Shown here: piece by piece, positions 44,975 to 53,402 of the stretch | How positions within the stretch are numbered: the first letter of the stretch is position 1 | Layout of the letters: each line of letters opens with the position of its first letter | Assembly: GCF_004136555.1 (NCBI RefSeq) | Contig: NZ_NOIT01000010.1 | Location: 62,001 to 126,000, forward strand | Reading direction: 5' to 3' | DNA length: 64,000 nt | Source of the DNA: Kocuria carniphila | GTDB taxonomy: Bacteria; Actinomycetota; Actinomycetes; Actinomycetales; Micrococcaceae | Notes under the pieces: model-generated | Databases searched by the model: none | Told to the model about the DNA's origin: nothing | What the model saw: the letters and a program-made list of their open reading frames with translations, nothing else | Program-made: the position numbers and the translations under genes

Positions 44975-46030
44975 CTAAGCGGTGAGAATGACTTTCAGGG
45001 CCTTGGTTTCAGCGGCACGAGCAAACGTGTCGTACGCGCTCTCGATGTCGTCCAGAGCAAAGTGGTGACTGACAAAGCCATCCACGTTCAAGCGGCCCTG
45101 GGCGAGCAAGCGAGTCAGCATGGGAGCGGTGTTGGTGTTGACCAATCCGGTGGTGATCGTCAGATTCTGGATCCATGCCTCATTGAGCTTGAACTCCACG
45201 GGTTTGCCATGAACACCCATGTTCGCCACATGACCACCGGGGCGCACGATGTCCATCACCATGTCCCAGGTCACCGGGAAACCGACGGCCTCAATGGCTA
45301 CGTCCACGCCCAGTCCGTCTGTCAGCGCCATGACCTGCTCTTTCCAATCGGTGTCGGAGGAGAGCACGCCATCCGTGGCGCCGAGTTCCTTGGCCTTCTC
45401 CACGCGGTTGGCATCCAAGTCGATCGCGATGATCCGCGAGGGACCGTAGAGCCCGGCCGTGGCGATCGCCGACAGACCCACGGGTCCGGCACCTACCACC
45501 GCGACGACGTCGCCCGCTTTAACGCCTCCGTATTGCACACCGATCTCGTGGCCGGTGGGCACGATGTCACTGATCATGACGGCCCGGTCATTGCTCACGC
45601 CGGCGGGAAGTTTTTGCACCGACGTCTCCGCGAACGGCACCCGCACGAATTCCGCCTGGGTCCCGTCGATCAAGTGGCCGAAAATCCATCCGATGCCCGG
45701 TGCGCCCTCGTCCGCTTGGCAATGCGAGTACATACCCTTTTTGCAGTACGAGCACTTACCGCACGAGGACACGCAAGACAGGATCACACGGTCTCCGATT
45801 TCTAAGGTGGTGACCGCATCTCCGACCTCAGAGATGACGCCTACGCCTTCGTGTCCGAGGATGCGACCCTCTTCCACCGCCGGAACATCTCCGCCGAGGA
45901 TGTGAAGGTCGGTGCCGCAGATTGTGGTCGTCTCAATTTTGACGATTACATCCGTGGGCTTCTGAATCTGGGGGTCCGGCACCTCCTCCCACGACTTCTG
46001 GCCGGGACCGTGGTAGACGAGAGCCTTCAT
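44975..46030 (-). CDS. Zinc-dependent alcohol dehydrogenase (MDR superfamily)
   Basis: 351 residues from the ATG at 46030 (AAGGGG upstream). Catalytic zinc ligands in TTTICGTDLHI and GHEGVGVI; the structural zinc lobe has four Cys in SCVSSCGKCSYCKKGMYSHC. NAD-binding AVVGAGPVGLSAIATAG near residue 180. It resembles class III-like bacterial alcohol dehydrogenases whose substrates include short alcohols or formaldehyde adducts; the real substrate is unknown. Confidence 0.9.
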   Translation of the reverse strand: MKALVYHGPGQKSWEEVPDPQIQKPTDVIVKIETTTICGTDLHILGGDVPAVEEGRILGHEGVGVISEVGDAVTTLEIGDRVILSCVSSCGKCSYCKKGMYSHCQADEGAPGIGWIFGHLIDGTQAEFVRVPFAETSVQKLPAGVSNDRAVMISDIVPTGHEIGVQYGGVKAGDVVAVVGAGPVGLSAIATAGLYGPSRIIAIDLDANRVEKAKELGATDGVLSSDTDWKEQVMALTDGLGVDVAIEAVGFPVTWDMVMDIVRPGGHVANMGVHGKPVEFKLNEAWIQNLTITTGLVNTNTAPMLTRLLAQGRLNVDGFVSHHFALDDIESAYDTFARAAETKALKVILTA

Positions 46031-46227
46031 GGCTGAACCCCTTGTTCAAGTTGTCTTCGTTGACACTTCAATCCTAGGACTGAAGCGCCGGGAGCACAGC
46101 TGTCGGCGAGCGAGATGTTCCGGCCCCCGGCGGTGATTTGGGCGAGCTGAGCGTCGTGTACTGCAGCACGGTTTCTGCGAACCTGACGCGTAAGTTTCCT
46201 AGCTACGGACCGTAAGACCTGACAGCA

Positions 46228-46704
46228 TCAGGACTGGGAGAGCTTCGGCGCCTGCTTCAAACGCAGTTCTTCCAGCTCGTTCTCCTGCTCCCGAGCACGG
46301 TTGAGCAATTCCTCGAGCTTGGCCTTGTCCAGGCGGTCGTCGTTGACCTCCAGGAGAATCCGCCAGCCGAGTGACTTGGCATGAACAGCGGCGGTGAGTG
46401 CCTCGAGCTCCTCGACGTCCGACAGCGGAGAACGCTGAGTCACTCGCTCGTTCGGCTTGAACCGGGCAACCTTCTCTGCCACCCGCGCGGGGATATCTTT
46501 GAGCTGGCTGGCCTTAATACCGAAAGCGGTCATAATCCCTTCGAGGGAGCGCTGATCCTCGGCGATGTCGTAGGCAATCCGCCCGACCTTCGCTCTGACC
46601 TCGCGGTCACTGTGGCCTTCGGCAACGCGTCGGAATGCGTCCAGTCCAGCAGCGGAACCCGCATGATGGTCCTGCAGGTACGTCTCTATCGTCTTACTGG
46701 TCAT
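46228..46704 (-). CDS. Conserved hypothetical helical protein
   Basis: 158 residues from the ATG at 46704 (GGAAGGTGG upstream; an in-frame start at 46737 is less likely). No signal peptide or membrane segment. Almost entirely charged amphipathic helices, starting TIETYLQDHHAGSAAGLDAF and ending in a Glu/Leu-rich coiled-coil (RAREQENELEELRLKQ). The spacing of Asp, His and Glu suggests a ferritin-like four-helix bundle, but no metal ligand set is certain. Function unknown. Confidence 0.7.
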   Translation of the reverse strand: MTSKTIETYLQDHHAGSAAGLDAFRRVAEGHSDREVRAKVGRIAYDIAEDQRSLEGIMTAFGIKASQLKDIPARVAEKVARFKPNERVTQRSPLSDVEELEALTAAVHAKSLGWRILLEVNDDRLDKAKLEELLNRAREQENELEELRLKQAPKLSQS

Positions 46705-46814
46705 GAAATAAGCCACCTTCCTATCGTTTCCCACCACGTTACGGAACCCGCGCGTCAGGTGCCACCCTACGAAAGGGTGAGAGCGGCGTCGTCGTCGAAT
46801 TTTACGGCAGGACG

Positions 46815-46846
46815 AAAGCCCGCGATCGGTGGCGATCGCGGGCTTT
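46815..46846 (-). terminator. Terminator after the second alcohol dehydrogenase gene
   Basis: Arms 46815-46827 and 46834-46846 are a perfect 13-bp inverted repeat with a six-base loop. The stem ends in AAA/TTT, so the minus-strand transcript finishes in a short U-run 14 bases past the stop at 46860. It lies in the gap before the hypothetical helical protein. Confidence 0.8.
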
Positions 46847-46859
46847 CCTTGGGGTGCTA

Positions 46860-47909
46860 TCAGGCGTGCGGGGCGACGACGGCGCGTGCGGACAGCGTGC
46901 CGTCACGCAGCTTTTCGTACGCCTTGAGCGCCTCGTCGAGCGTGTACTTCTCAACGGCCGGGACGATCTGGCCGGCGCGGTACATGGCGACCACCTCGTG
47001 GAGCTCCTCGATGGTGCCCCAGTAGGTGGAGGAGAAATTGACCTCGTACGGCACGGCGAAGAAGTTCCACGCGAACTCGCCGCCTGCGATGCCCACAACG
47101 GTCAGTGAACCTCGCTGTGCAACGGTCGCGGCACCGAGTGCGATGGTGGGGCCGGCACCGACGAAGTCGAATACGGCATCGACGCCGCGACCACCCGTGA
47201 GTTCGCGGATCTTGGCGGCCTGGCCTTCGCCACCGGGAACGGTGATGGCACCGAACTTCTCGGCCTCGGCCATGGCTTCGGGCTTCATGTCCGTGGCGAT
47301 GACCGTGGCGCCGGTGAGTGCCTTGAGGATCTGCACGCCCACCAGGCCCAAACCGCCCAGGCCGATGACCAGCGCGGTGCTGCCGCCCTTGTCGAGGTAT
47401 GGGAGGACGCGCTTGATGGCGTGGTACGGGGTGAGGCCGGCGTCGGCGAGGGGCGCGGCGGCGACGGGATCGACGTCGTCACCGAGCGGAACCAAGTTGC
47501 GTGCGGGGGCGACCATGTATTCGGCCATGCCGCCGTCGCGGCCGATGCCGTTGGCCATGAAGCCGACCTCCTGCGGGTTCTCGCAATAGGTGTCCTGGCC
47601 GCGCGTGCACGGCGGGCAGTGGCCACAGCCGATGGGGCCGTAGCAGAGGTACGCGTCGCCTTTGTTGAATCCGGTGACGCCGGGACCGACTTCTTCAACC
47701 CAGCCGGAGTTCTCGTGACCGAGGATGAACGGCGGCTCCATGAGACCACCGTTGGGATCGGATTCGAAGTCGTTGAAGATCGCGACATCGGAGTGGCAGG
47801 CACCCGCGCCAGCGATCTTCAGGAGCACCTCCCCAGGGCCCGGAGTGGGCTTCTCCATCTCTTTGAGAACGGGGAATTTCTTGAACGATTCGACGACAAC
47901 TGCCTTCAT
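46860..47909 (-). CDS. NAD(P)-dependent zinc alcohol dehydrogenase (AdhA/AdhP-like)
   Basis: 349 residues from the ATG at 47909 (AAGGGAG upstream; the preceding in-frame GTG adds one residue). Catalytic zinc ligands in GAGACHSDVAI and GHENSGWVEE, structural zinc lobe GCGHCPPCTRGQDTYC, and the nucleotide loop VIGLGGLGLVGVQIL near residue 180. Closest in pattern to actinobacterial AdhA-type alcohol dehydrogenases used with aliphatic alcohols. It is unrelated at the sequence level to the alcohol dehydrogenase 2 kb to its left except for the superfamily motifs. Confidence 0.9.
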   Translation of the reverse strand: MKAVVVESFKKFPVLKEMEKPTPGPGEVLLKIAGAGACHSDVAIFNDFESDPNGGLMEPPFILGHENSGWVEEVGPGVTGFNKGDAYLCYGPIGCGHCPPCTRGQDTYCENPQEVGFMANGIGRDGGMAEYMVAPARNLVPLGDDVDPVAAAPLADAGLTPYHAIKRVLPYLDKGGSTALVIGLGGLGLVGVQILKALTGATVIATDMKPEAMAEAEKFGAITVPGGEGQAAKIRELTGGRGVDAVFDFVGAGPTIALGAATVAQRGSLTVVGIAGGEFAWNFFAVPYEVNFSSTYWGTIEELHEVVAMYRAGQIVPAVEKYTLDEALKAYEKLRDGTLSARAVVAPHA

Positions 47910-48001
47910 CACTGCTCCCTTCGGTATAAGAACAATGTTATCGGCAGCTCGTTACGCACGGGTAAATGAACACACCTTGTGCGCCGGTATGCCGCGGATT
48001 T

Positions 48002-48649
48002 TCAGCGCTGGGCAGGCCGCCACATGCCGATGGTCTCCACGGTGCCGCGGCTAGGAATCCGGCTGCGCTCCACGAACCCGAACTTCTCGTAGTACGACAT
48101 GTTGGTCTCGGAAGAGGACTCGAGATAGGCGGGTGTCCCGGTGGCATCCGCGTCCGCCAGCCGGTGCCGGATCAGCGCGGATCCAGCGCCGCGGCCTCGG
48201 GCACGTTCCGTGGTGCCAATGGCCTTCAGGTACCAGTGGGGCACGAGCGGGCGGTGCTTGTCAGCGTTTTTATCGGTGATGGCAGCGTCCAGCATGCGTG
48301 AGCGGAAGATACTGAGGTAGGCGGGCAATTCCGGAGCCTGCGAAAAGAACCCCGGGTTCGTTCCCGGTGCTCCCCACTCGGAGACGCCCAGCAATTCACC
48401 GTTTGACGAGTCGATCGCCAGCCACACGTGCCCTCCGTACTTAAAGGTGTGCTTGAGCTGGACCTTAAAAATCTTGTACAGCTGGCTCGTCACGTCGCCG
48501 GAAGGCAATAGCCCGGTCGCGTAAGCATCCTTGGAAAAAGCATCCGCAAGAACCTTCGCGGCTCGGTCCAGGTCTGAGAGCGCAGCGGGTTGTACTTTGA
48601 TGTCGGCTTTCGCCGTGTTCTGCTGGGGGGATGTGGTTGCTTCGGTTAT
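48002..48649 (-). CDS. GNAT-family acetyltransferase with abnormal start codon
   Basis: GNAT domain with acetyl-CoA loop TERARGRGAGSALI and ESSSETNMSYYEKFGF. The frame continues past a TTG at 48508 with sequence that fits the GNAT N-terminus (DIKVQPAALSDLDRAAKVLA, DAFSKDAYATGLLPSG), but no ATG, GTG or TTG occurs before a TAA at 48650-48652. The first codon after it, at 48649, is ATA, giving 215 residues that would begin (M)TEATTS. Either ATA is used, or a normal ATG has mutated and a shortened protein starts at TTG 48508. The ATA is directly preceded by TAA and ATG GGC, which could also indicate a nonsense mutation at codon 3. Confidence 0.75.
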   Translation of the reverse strand: MTEATTSPQQNTAKADIKVQPAALSDLDRAAKVLADAFSKDAYATGLLPSGDVTSQLYKIFKVQLKHTFKYGGHVWLAIDSSNGELLGVSEWGAPGTNPGFFSQAPELPAYLSIFRSRMLDAAITDKNADKHRPLVPHWYLKAIGTTERARGRGAGSALIRHRLADADATGTPAYLESSSETNMSYYEKFGFVERSRIPSRGTVETIGMWRPAQR

Positions 48650-48676
48650 TTAGCCCATAGCCCGTAGTTTAGTAGG

Positions 48677-48690
48677 GACACCTTAGTGTC
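48677..48690. promoter_or_regulatory. Short inverted repeat in the GNAT / UvrA-like divergent region
   Basis: GACAC at 48677-48681 and GTGTC at 48686-48690 flank CTTA, 49 bases upstream of the UvrA-like start and 28 bases upstream of the GNAT frame. It could be an operator or chance in an AT-richer promoter gap; no dedicated regulator is evident. Confidence 0.25.
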
Positions 48691-48738
48691 ACTTCTGCCC
48701 GGAGAGTTGGCCGAAGACACGAAACCCTAGGAGGACAG

Positions 48739-51288
48739 TTGGAATCGAGCGATGTAGTTCCCGGACATATCGCCGTACGCGGTGCCCGCGAACATAACCT
48801 GGATTCGCTCGATGTCGACATCCCCCGCGACACCGTGGTCGCGTTCACCGGAATCTCCGGATCGGGAAAATCCTCGCTCGCGTTCGGCACCATCTACTCG
48901 CACTCCCGCCAGCGCTACCTCGAGTCGGTCTCGCCCTACGCGCGCAGGCTCATCGACCAAGGTTCCGCTCCGCACGTCCGGCTCATCAGCGGGCTCCCAC
49001 CGGCTGTGGCGCTGCGCCAGCAGCATGCCGGGAGCACCCGCTCGTCGGTCGGCACCGTGTCCCGGATTTCGAACGTCCTTCGCATGCTTTTCTCGCGTTC
49101 GGGTACCTATCCCGAGGGCTACCGTCCCGCCGATCTCGCGGGCACCTTCCCGCGCGACGCCGCTCCCCTGGATTCGGACAGCTTCTCCCCCAACACCGCC
49201 GTCGGCGCCTGCCGCACCTGCTCCGGCATGGGGCGTCTCCTCCTAGTGGACATCGACAAACTCGTCGGAGACCCCTCGCTGAGCATCGACGACGGCGCCA
49301 TCGTCGCCTGGCCGGGCGCCTTCGGCGGCAAGAACAACCGCCGGATCCTCCGCGTCCTCGGCATCGACATCGACGTCCCCTTCGAGTCACTTCCCGCCGA
49401 TACGCGCGAGTGGGTGCTCACCACCGACGAGCAACCCACCGTCCGCATTGGTGATCGGTACAACGGCACGTACATGAGCCCCAAACGGTGGGTCGAGCAC
49501 ACCTTCGCAGATTCCCCGTCGGCCCGAATGCGCGCGAAGGCCGCGTCGTTCATGACCGACCAGCTCTGCCCCACCTGCCACGGCAAGCGCCTCAATCCGG
49601 AAGCTCTGGCGGTCACGATCGCCGACATGGACATCGCCGACGCCGCTCGCCTCCCCCTCGCCGACCTCGCCTCGTTCCTCGACGCCGCTCGCACGCACCC
49701 GGCTACCGACGAGCTCTCCGTCGAGCGCAGACAAGCTGCTCTTGCGCTCATCGACGTCCTCCAGGACCACATTGCGACCATGATCGACATCGGGCTTGGT
49801 TACCTCGAAACCGCGCGACCGACGTCGACGCTCTCAAGTGGTGAGCTCAAGCGACTGCACCTGGCCACCCAGCTGCGCAGCGGACTCTTCGGGGTCCTCT
49901 ACGTGCTCGACGAGCCCTCTGCCGGACTCCATCCCTCCGATCTCGAACTGCTCCTCGGTGCGCTGAAGCGGCTCAAGGACGACGGCAACACGGTTTTCGT
50001 GGTCGAACACAACGCGCAGATTATTCGCACCGCGGACTGGATCGTGGACCTCGGTCCGGGCGCGGGCCGCTACGGCGGACGCGTGCTCTACAACGGCCCG
50101 TCAGTTGGACTTGCCGATGTCGAGGAATCGGCCACCGCACGCTATCTCGGTCCCTCCGCTCCGCAGCCCCCGGGGCCGGTCGCTCCACGCGCGCTCAACG
50201 ACTGGATCGAACTGCACGGCGTCACGGGGCACAACCTCTCCGGCGTTGACATCCGCTTGCCACTGCACGCGTTCACCGCGATCAGCGGGGTCTCCGGTTC
50301 GGGTAAGACCACCGTTCTCACGGCACTCGCCGACGCCGCTCGCGCCCAGCTCAATGCCACCGACGTCAAAGCGGATGAAGAGCGCAATCCTGATTCTGTC
50401 GAGATCGCCGAAGAGCTCGTCAACGGCGCTCCCGTGTGGGACCTGGGCAGCGAGCAACTGGAGACCGCGTCCACGACTGGATTGGACGCCGTCGACCGCG
50501 TAATCGAGGTCGACCAACGTCCGATCGGGCGGACGTCCCGCTCGACCCTCGCAACCTACACCGGGCTTTTCGACGGCGTTCGCAAGCTTTACGCCGCGCA
50601 GCCCGATGCTAAGGAGCGTGGCTTCGGCGTGGGTCGCTTCTCCTTCAATCAGCCGGAGGGGCGGTGCCCGACGTGCCTGGGCGATGGCGAGGTCAGCATC
50701 GAGTTGCTGTTCATGCCCACGGAAACTGCGCCATGTCCGGATTGCCACGGCAAGCGGTACAACCCCGAGACCCTCGAAGTCACCTACCGCGACCATTCGA
50801 TTGCGGATGTGCTCGCCATGACCGTAGACGAGGCAGCCGACTTCTTGAGCGACGTGCCCAAGGCGTCTGCCATCCTCACTTTGCTGCAGAACATCGGCCT
50901 GGGCTATGTCAGTTTGGGTCAGAGCGCACCGACTTTGTCCGGCGGTGAGGCCCAGCGAATCAAGCTCGTCTCCGAACTGCACCGCTCATGGCGCGGTCAC
51001 AGCCTCTACATCCTCGATGAGCCAACGACCGGACTCCATCCTGCCGATGCCGATCTCCTGATCGCTCAACTCCAGCTGCTCGCCGATGCAGGCAACACCG
51101 TGGTCATCGCTGACCACGATCTGCGTACACTCAGTGTCGTCGACTGGATTGTCGATATGGGTCCGGGTGCCGGTTCAGCAGGTGGCTCCGTGGTGGCCTC
51201 CGGGACCCCAGCCGAACTGGCGTCCCGGGAGAACAGCCGCACGGGGGTTTATCTCGCGCGCCGTGCGCAGGTGTCTATCCGCAGCTGA
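48739..51288 (+). CDS. Short UvrA-like ABC ATPase (class II UvrA)
   Basis: 849 residues from a TTG at 48739 with AGGAGG four bases upstream. Two ABC halves: first Walker A GISGSGKSSLAFG near residue 38 and signature LSSGELKRLHL near residue 365; second Walker A GVSGSGKTTVLTAL near residue 520 and signature LSGGEAQRIKL near residue 732. Zinc motifs CPTCHGKRL, CPTCLGDGE and CPDCHGKRY. The distance from the first Walker A to the first signature is about 120 residues shorter than in housekeeping UvrA, consistent with loss of the UvrB-binding insert. Class II UvrA proteins are tied to drug or DNA-damage tolerance; a role here is inferred. Confidence 0.88.
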   Translation: MESSDVVPGHIAVRGAREHNLDSLDVDIPRDTVVAFTGISGSGKSSLAFGTIYSHSRQRYLESVSPYARRLIDQGSAPHVRLISGLPPAVALRQQHAGSTRSSVGTVSRISNVLRMLFSRSGTYPEGYRPADLAGTFPRDAAPLDSDSFSPNTAVGACRTCSGMGRLLLVDIDKLVGDPSLSIDDGAIVAWPGAFGGKNNRRILRVLGIDIDVPFESLPADTREWVLTTDEQPTVRIGDRYNGTYMSPKRWVEHTFADSPSARMRAKAASFMTDQLCPTCHGKRLNPEALAVTIADMDIADAARLPLADLASFLDAARTHPATDELSVERRQAALALIDVLQDHIATMIDIGLGYLETARPTSTLSSGELKRLHLATQLRSGLFGVLYVLDEPSAGLHPSDLELLLGALKRLKDDGNTVFVVEHNAQIIRTADWIVDLGPGAGRYGGRVLYNGPSVGLADVEESATARYLGPSAPQPPGPVAPRALNDWIELHGVTGHNLSGVDIRLPLHAFTAISGVSGSGKTTVLTALADAARAQLNATDVKADEERNPDSVEIAEELVNGAPVWDLGSEQLETASTTGLDAVDRVIEVDQRPIGRTSRSTLATYTGLFDGVRKLYAAQPDAKERGFGVGRFSFNQPEGRCPTCLGDGEVSIELLFMPTETAPCPDCHGKRYNPETLEVTYRDHSIADVLAMTVDEAADFLSDVPKASAILTLLQNIGLGYVSLGQSAPTLSGGEAQRIKLVSELHRSWRGHSLYILDEPTTGLHPADADLLIAQLQLLADAGNTVVIADHDLRTLSVVDWIVDMGPGAGSAGGSVVASGTPAELASRENSRTGVYLARRAQVSIRS

Positions 51289-51344
51289 CGGATTCATGAC
51301 CTTTCGGTGGAGCATGGTCGAGCTGAAACACCCATACCACCAGG

Positions 51345-52019
51345 TCAGTCCACGGACAGCGTTGCATCGAGGGCATCCAGTATGAGGTTCAGCCCGAAGT
51401 CGAACTCATCACTGAAACGGTAGCCAGGCTGCACGTAGTGCTCGGAAACCATTGCGGCCATGTGCGGGTACTGGTCGTCGGTAAACAACGTGGCGTCCGG
51501 TTCGGAGCCATCGGCGACGATGTGCTGGGCCTCGAACGGCAAGCTCGCCTCTTGCAGCGCGAACCCGTAGCTGAAGCTGTCGATCAAGGCGTAGGCGTGG
51601 GCGGTCATCTCGCGGGAAAACCCGGCCGAGCGCAGGGTGCCGAGAACGGCGTCGTGGTGGCGAAGTGTCGCGGGGCCTGGTCTAGGACGGGACTCCAGCA
51701 GGCCAATGGCCCAGCTATGCCGCCCGAGCACGGTGCGTACCGAGTGTGCACGGCGGCGCATCTCCGCGCGCCAGTCAGCGCCAACCCTGGGCAACACTAT
51801 TTCGCTGAACACGTTATCGACAATCCCGTCGAGAATCGCTTCCTTGTTCAAGACGTAGTAGTAGACCGACATGGGTTTGACCCCAAGCTCTTGAGCGAGT
51901 GTGCGGATGGTCAATGCTCCGATGCCCCCCTGGTCGGCCACGGCAACCGCGGTCTGCAGCACCCGCGCCCGGCTCAATCGCGACCGGACGTGCTGACCCG
52001 TCCGCTTCACCTCAGTCAT
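51345..52019 (-). CDS. TetR-family transcriptional repressor
   Basis: 224 residues. N-terminal HTH with GGIGALTIRTLAQELGVKPM and SVYYYVLNKEAILDGIVD (about residues 30-66), and a C-terminal ligand-binding domain of the TetR_C type. ATG at 52019. Divergent from the oxidoreductase across 128 bases that include a perfect 19-bp inverted repeat, its likely operator. The inducer is unknown; the neighbouring enzyme is probably the target. Confidence 0.92.
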   Translation of the reverse strand: MTEVKRTGQHVRSRLSRARVLQTAVAVADQGGIGALTIRTLAQELGVKPMSVYYYVLNKEAILDGIVDNVFSEIVLPRVGADWRAEMRRRAHSVRTVLGRHSWAIGLLESRPRPGPATLRHHDAVLGTLRSAGFSREMTAHAYALIDSFSYGFALQEASLPFEAQHIVADGSEPDATLFTDDQYPHMAAMVSEHYVQPGYRFSDEFDFGLNLILDALDATLSVD

Positions 52020-52052
52020 CGCTTTACACCCCTATGTCCCTTGGTGCCATTC

Positions 52053-52100
52053 CGCTTTCGTACTATGTATGGTAACGTCAACATACATAGTACGAAAGCG
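52053..52100. promoter_or_regulatory. TetR operator: perfect 19-bp inverted repeat between tetR and the oxidoreductase
   Basis: Left arm 52053-52071 and right arm 52082-52100 match perfectly over 19 bp with a 10-bp centre; each arm contains TACTATGTAT or its complement. It begins 34 bases upstream of tetR and ends 46 bases before the oxidoreductase start, overlapping any promoter for either gene, so binding would repress both. The length and symmetry suggest two overlapping TetR dimer sites. Confidence 0.85.
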
Positions 52101-52146
52101 ACGCGACAACTCTCGCAGCGCAACGCCATCTTCGGAACGGCACACC

Positions 52147-53169
52147 ATGACGGCTCAAACCGGGCACACCCACCTCAATCGCGGCACCATGCACGCCATC
52201 GTTCAAGAGGGCTACGGCACCGCTGATATCTTTCGACACAGGAAAACGCTCGTGCCCACCATCGCGGAGAACGAGGTTTTGATCCGGGCCCACGCTGCCG
52301 GCCTAGACCGAGGCACCTGGCACATGATGGCCGGTCGCCCGTATCTGCTGCGGGTGATTGGATTCGGGTTCAGTCAACCAAAGAACGCCGTTCCAGGCAT
52401 CGACGTCGCAGGCACCGTGGCCGCCGTAGGCTCAGCTGTGACCCGGTTTGCGCTGGGTGACGAGGTGTACGGGATGAGCCGGGGCTCGTTCGCGGACTAC
52501 GCCGCGGCGCGTGAGGACAAGCTTGCGCCCAAGCCGAAGAACTTGACGTACGAGCAGGCGGCGGTCGTCCCGATCTCCGCCGGCACCGCTTTACAAGCCC
52601 TCACTGACGCCGGGAATGTGCAGTCCGGACAGCGGGTCCTGATCATCGGCGCCTCCGGCGGAGTCGGCAGCTTTGCGGTGCAGTTGGCCAAGGCGTTCGG
52701 TGCCGAGGTCACGGGTGTATGTAGCACCGGCAAGCTCGACAGGCTCAGGGCACTCGGGGCCGACCACGTCGCCGACTACACCCGGGACGAGTTCACCGAC
52801 GGAACCACCACGTACGACCTGGTCCTGGACATCGGGGGCAACCTACCTCTAAAACGACTGCGTCGCGCTCTGACACCCGCGGGGACCCTCGTTGTGGTGG
52901 GCGGCGAGGAAGGCGGCCAAGTCACTGGTGGCTTCGGCCGCTCGCTGCGGGCACCTCTAGTCTCACGCTTCGTCACTCAGCGGCTGACCATGCTCGCCAG
53001 CAAGGAGCGAGCCAGCGACCTGCAGCGCCTTACCCAGTTCCTCGAGGACGGGGCGGTCACTCCCCACATTGACCGCACCTTCACGCTGGAACAGGTGCCG
53101 GCCGCCATGCGCTACCTAGAGTCCGGAAAAGTCTTCGGCAAAGTCGCCATCACCGTCACCACGCTGTGA
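52147..53169 (+). CDS. NAD(P)-dependent quinone oxidoreductase-like MDR protein
   Basis: 340 residues from the ATG at 52147; an ATG at 52069 lies inside the operator and is rejected, and MHAIVQEGYG at 52189 is another possible start. Quinone oxidoreductase pattern: PKNAVPGIDVAGTVAAVG, AAVVPISAGTALQALTDAG, and nucleotide loop IIGASGGVGSFAVQLAKAFG. The zinc-binding cysteines of alcohol dehydrogenases are absent, as in the zinc-independent QOR branch. Probably repressed by the adjacent TetR protein. Confidence 0.87.
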   Translation: MTAQTGHTHLNRGTMHAIVQEGYGTADIFRHRKTLVPTIAENEVLIRAHAAGLDRGTWHMMAGRPYLLRVIGFGFSQPKNAVPGIDVAGTVAAVGSAVTRFALGDEVYGMSRGSFADYAAAREDKLAPKPKNLTYEQAAVVPISAGTALQALTDAGNVQSGQRVLIIGASGGVGSFAVQLAKAFGAEVTGVCSTGKLDRLRALGADHVADYTRDEFTDGTTTYDLVLDIGGNLPLKRLRRALTPAGTLVVVGGEEGGQVTGGFGRSLRAPLVSRFVTQRLTMLASKERASDLQRLTQFLEDGAVTPHIDRTFTLEQVPAAMRYLESGKVFGKVAITVTTL

Positions 53170-53180
53170 ACTGATCCCCG

Positions 53181-53379
53181 CGCCATGGCAGTCAACGAGA
53201 CGGCCGAATTGCAGAGTAACGCGCCCAAAACCTCCGTGATCGGTACGCTGCTGCAGAACATTGGTCTTGGCCATGTCAGTTTGGGTCGGAGCGCGCCGAC
53301 TCTGCACCACGGTGGACACGAGATGTTCGTACTAGCCGAACCCGAGGGCAACCAGTATCTGCATCAAGCATGCCACTGA
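53181..53379 (+). pseudogene. Chimeric gene remnant: UvrA-like segment joined to a VOC-like segment
   Basis: A short open frame whose first part (53181-53306) matches residues of the adjacent UvrA-like protein (LLQNIGLGHVSLGRSAPTL, corresponding to 50814-50942) at about 70% of bases by eye. At the point where UvrA should read SGGEAQR it changes to GGHEMFVLAEPEGNQYL, which resembles the end of a glyoxalase/VOC domain (DPEGN motif). Neither domain is complete. I read it as two decayed gene ends joined by recombination, not as a functional gene. Confidence 0.7.
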
Positions 53380-53402
53380 GTCCCGTATCCGCTTGTGTAA
53401 TC

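Noticed and set aside
53185-53379. Intact 64-residue small protein
   Set aside because: Its halves match unrelated families (UvrA and VOC) and neither is complete, so a recombination remnant is more likely than a gene.
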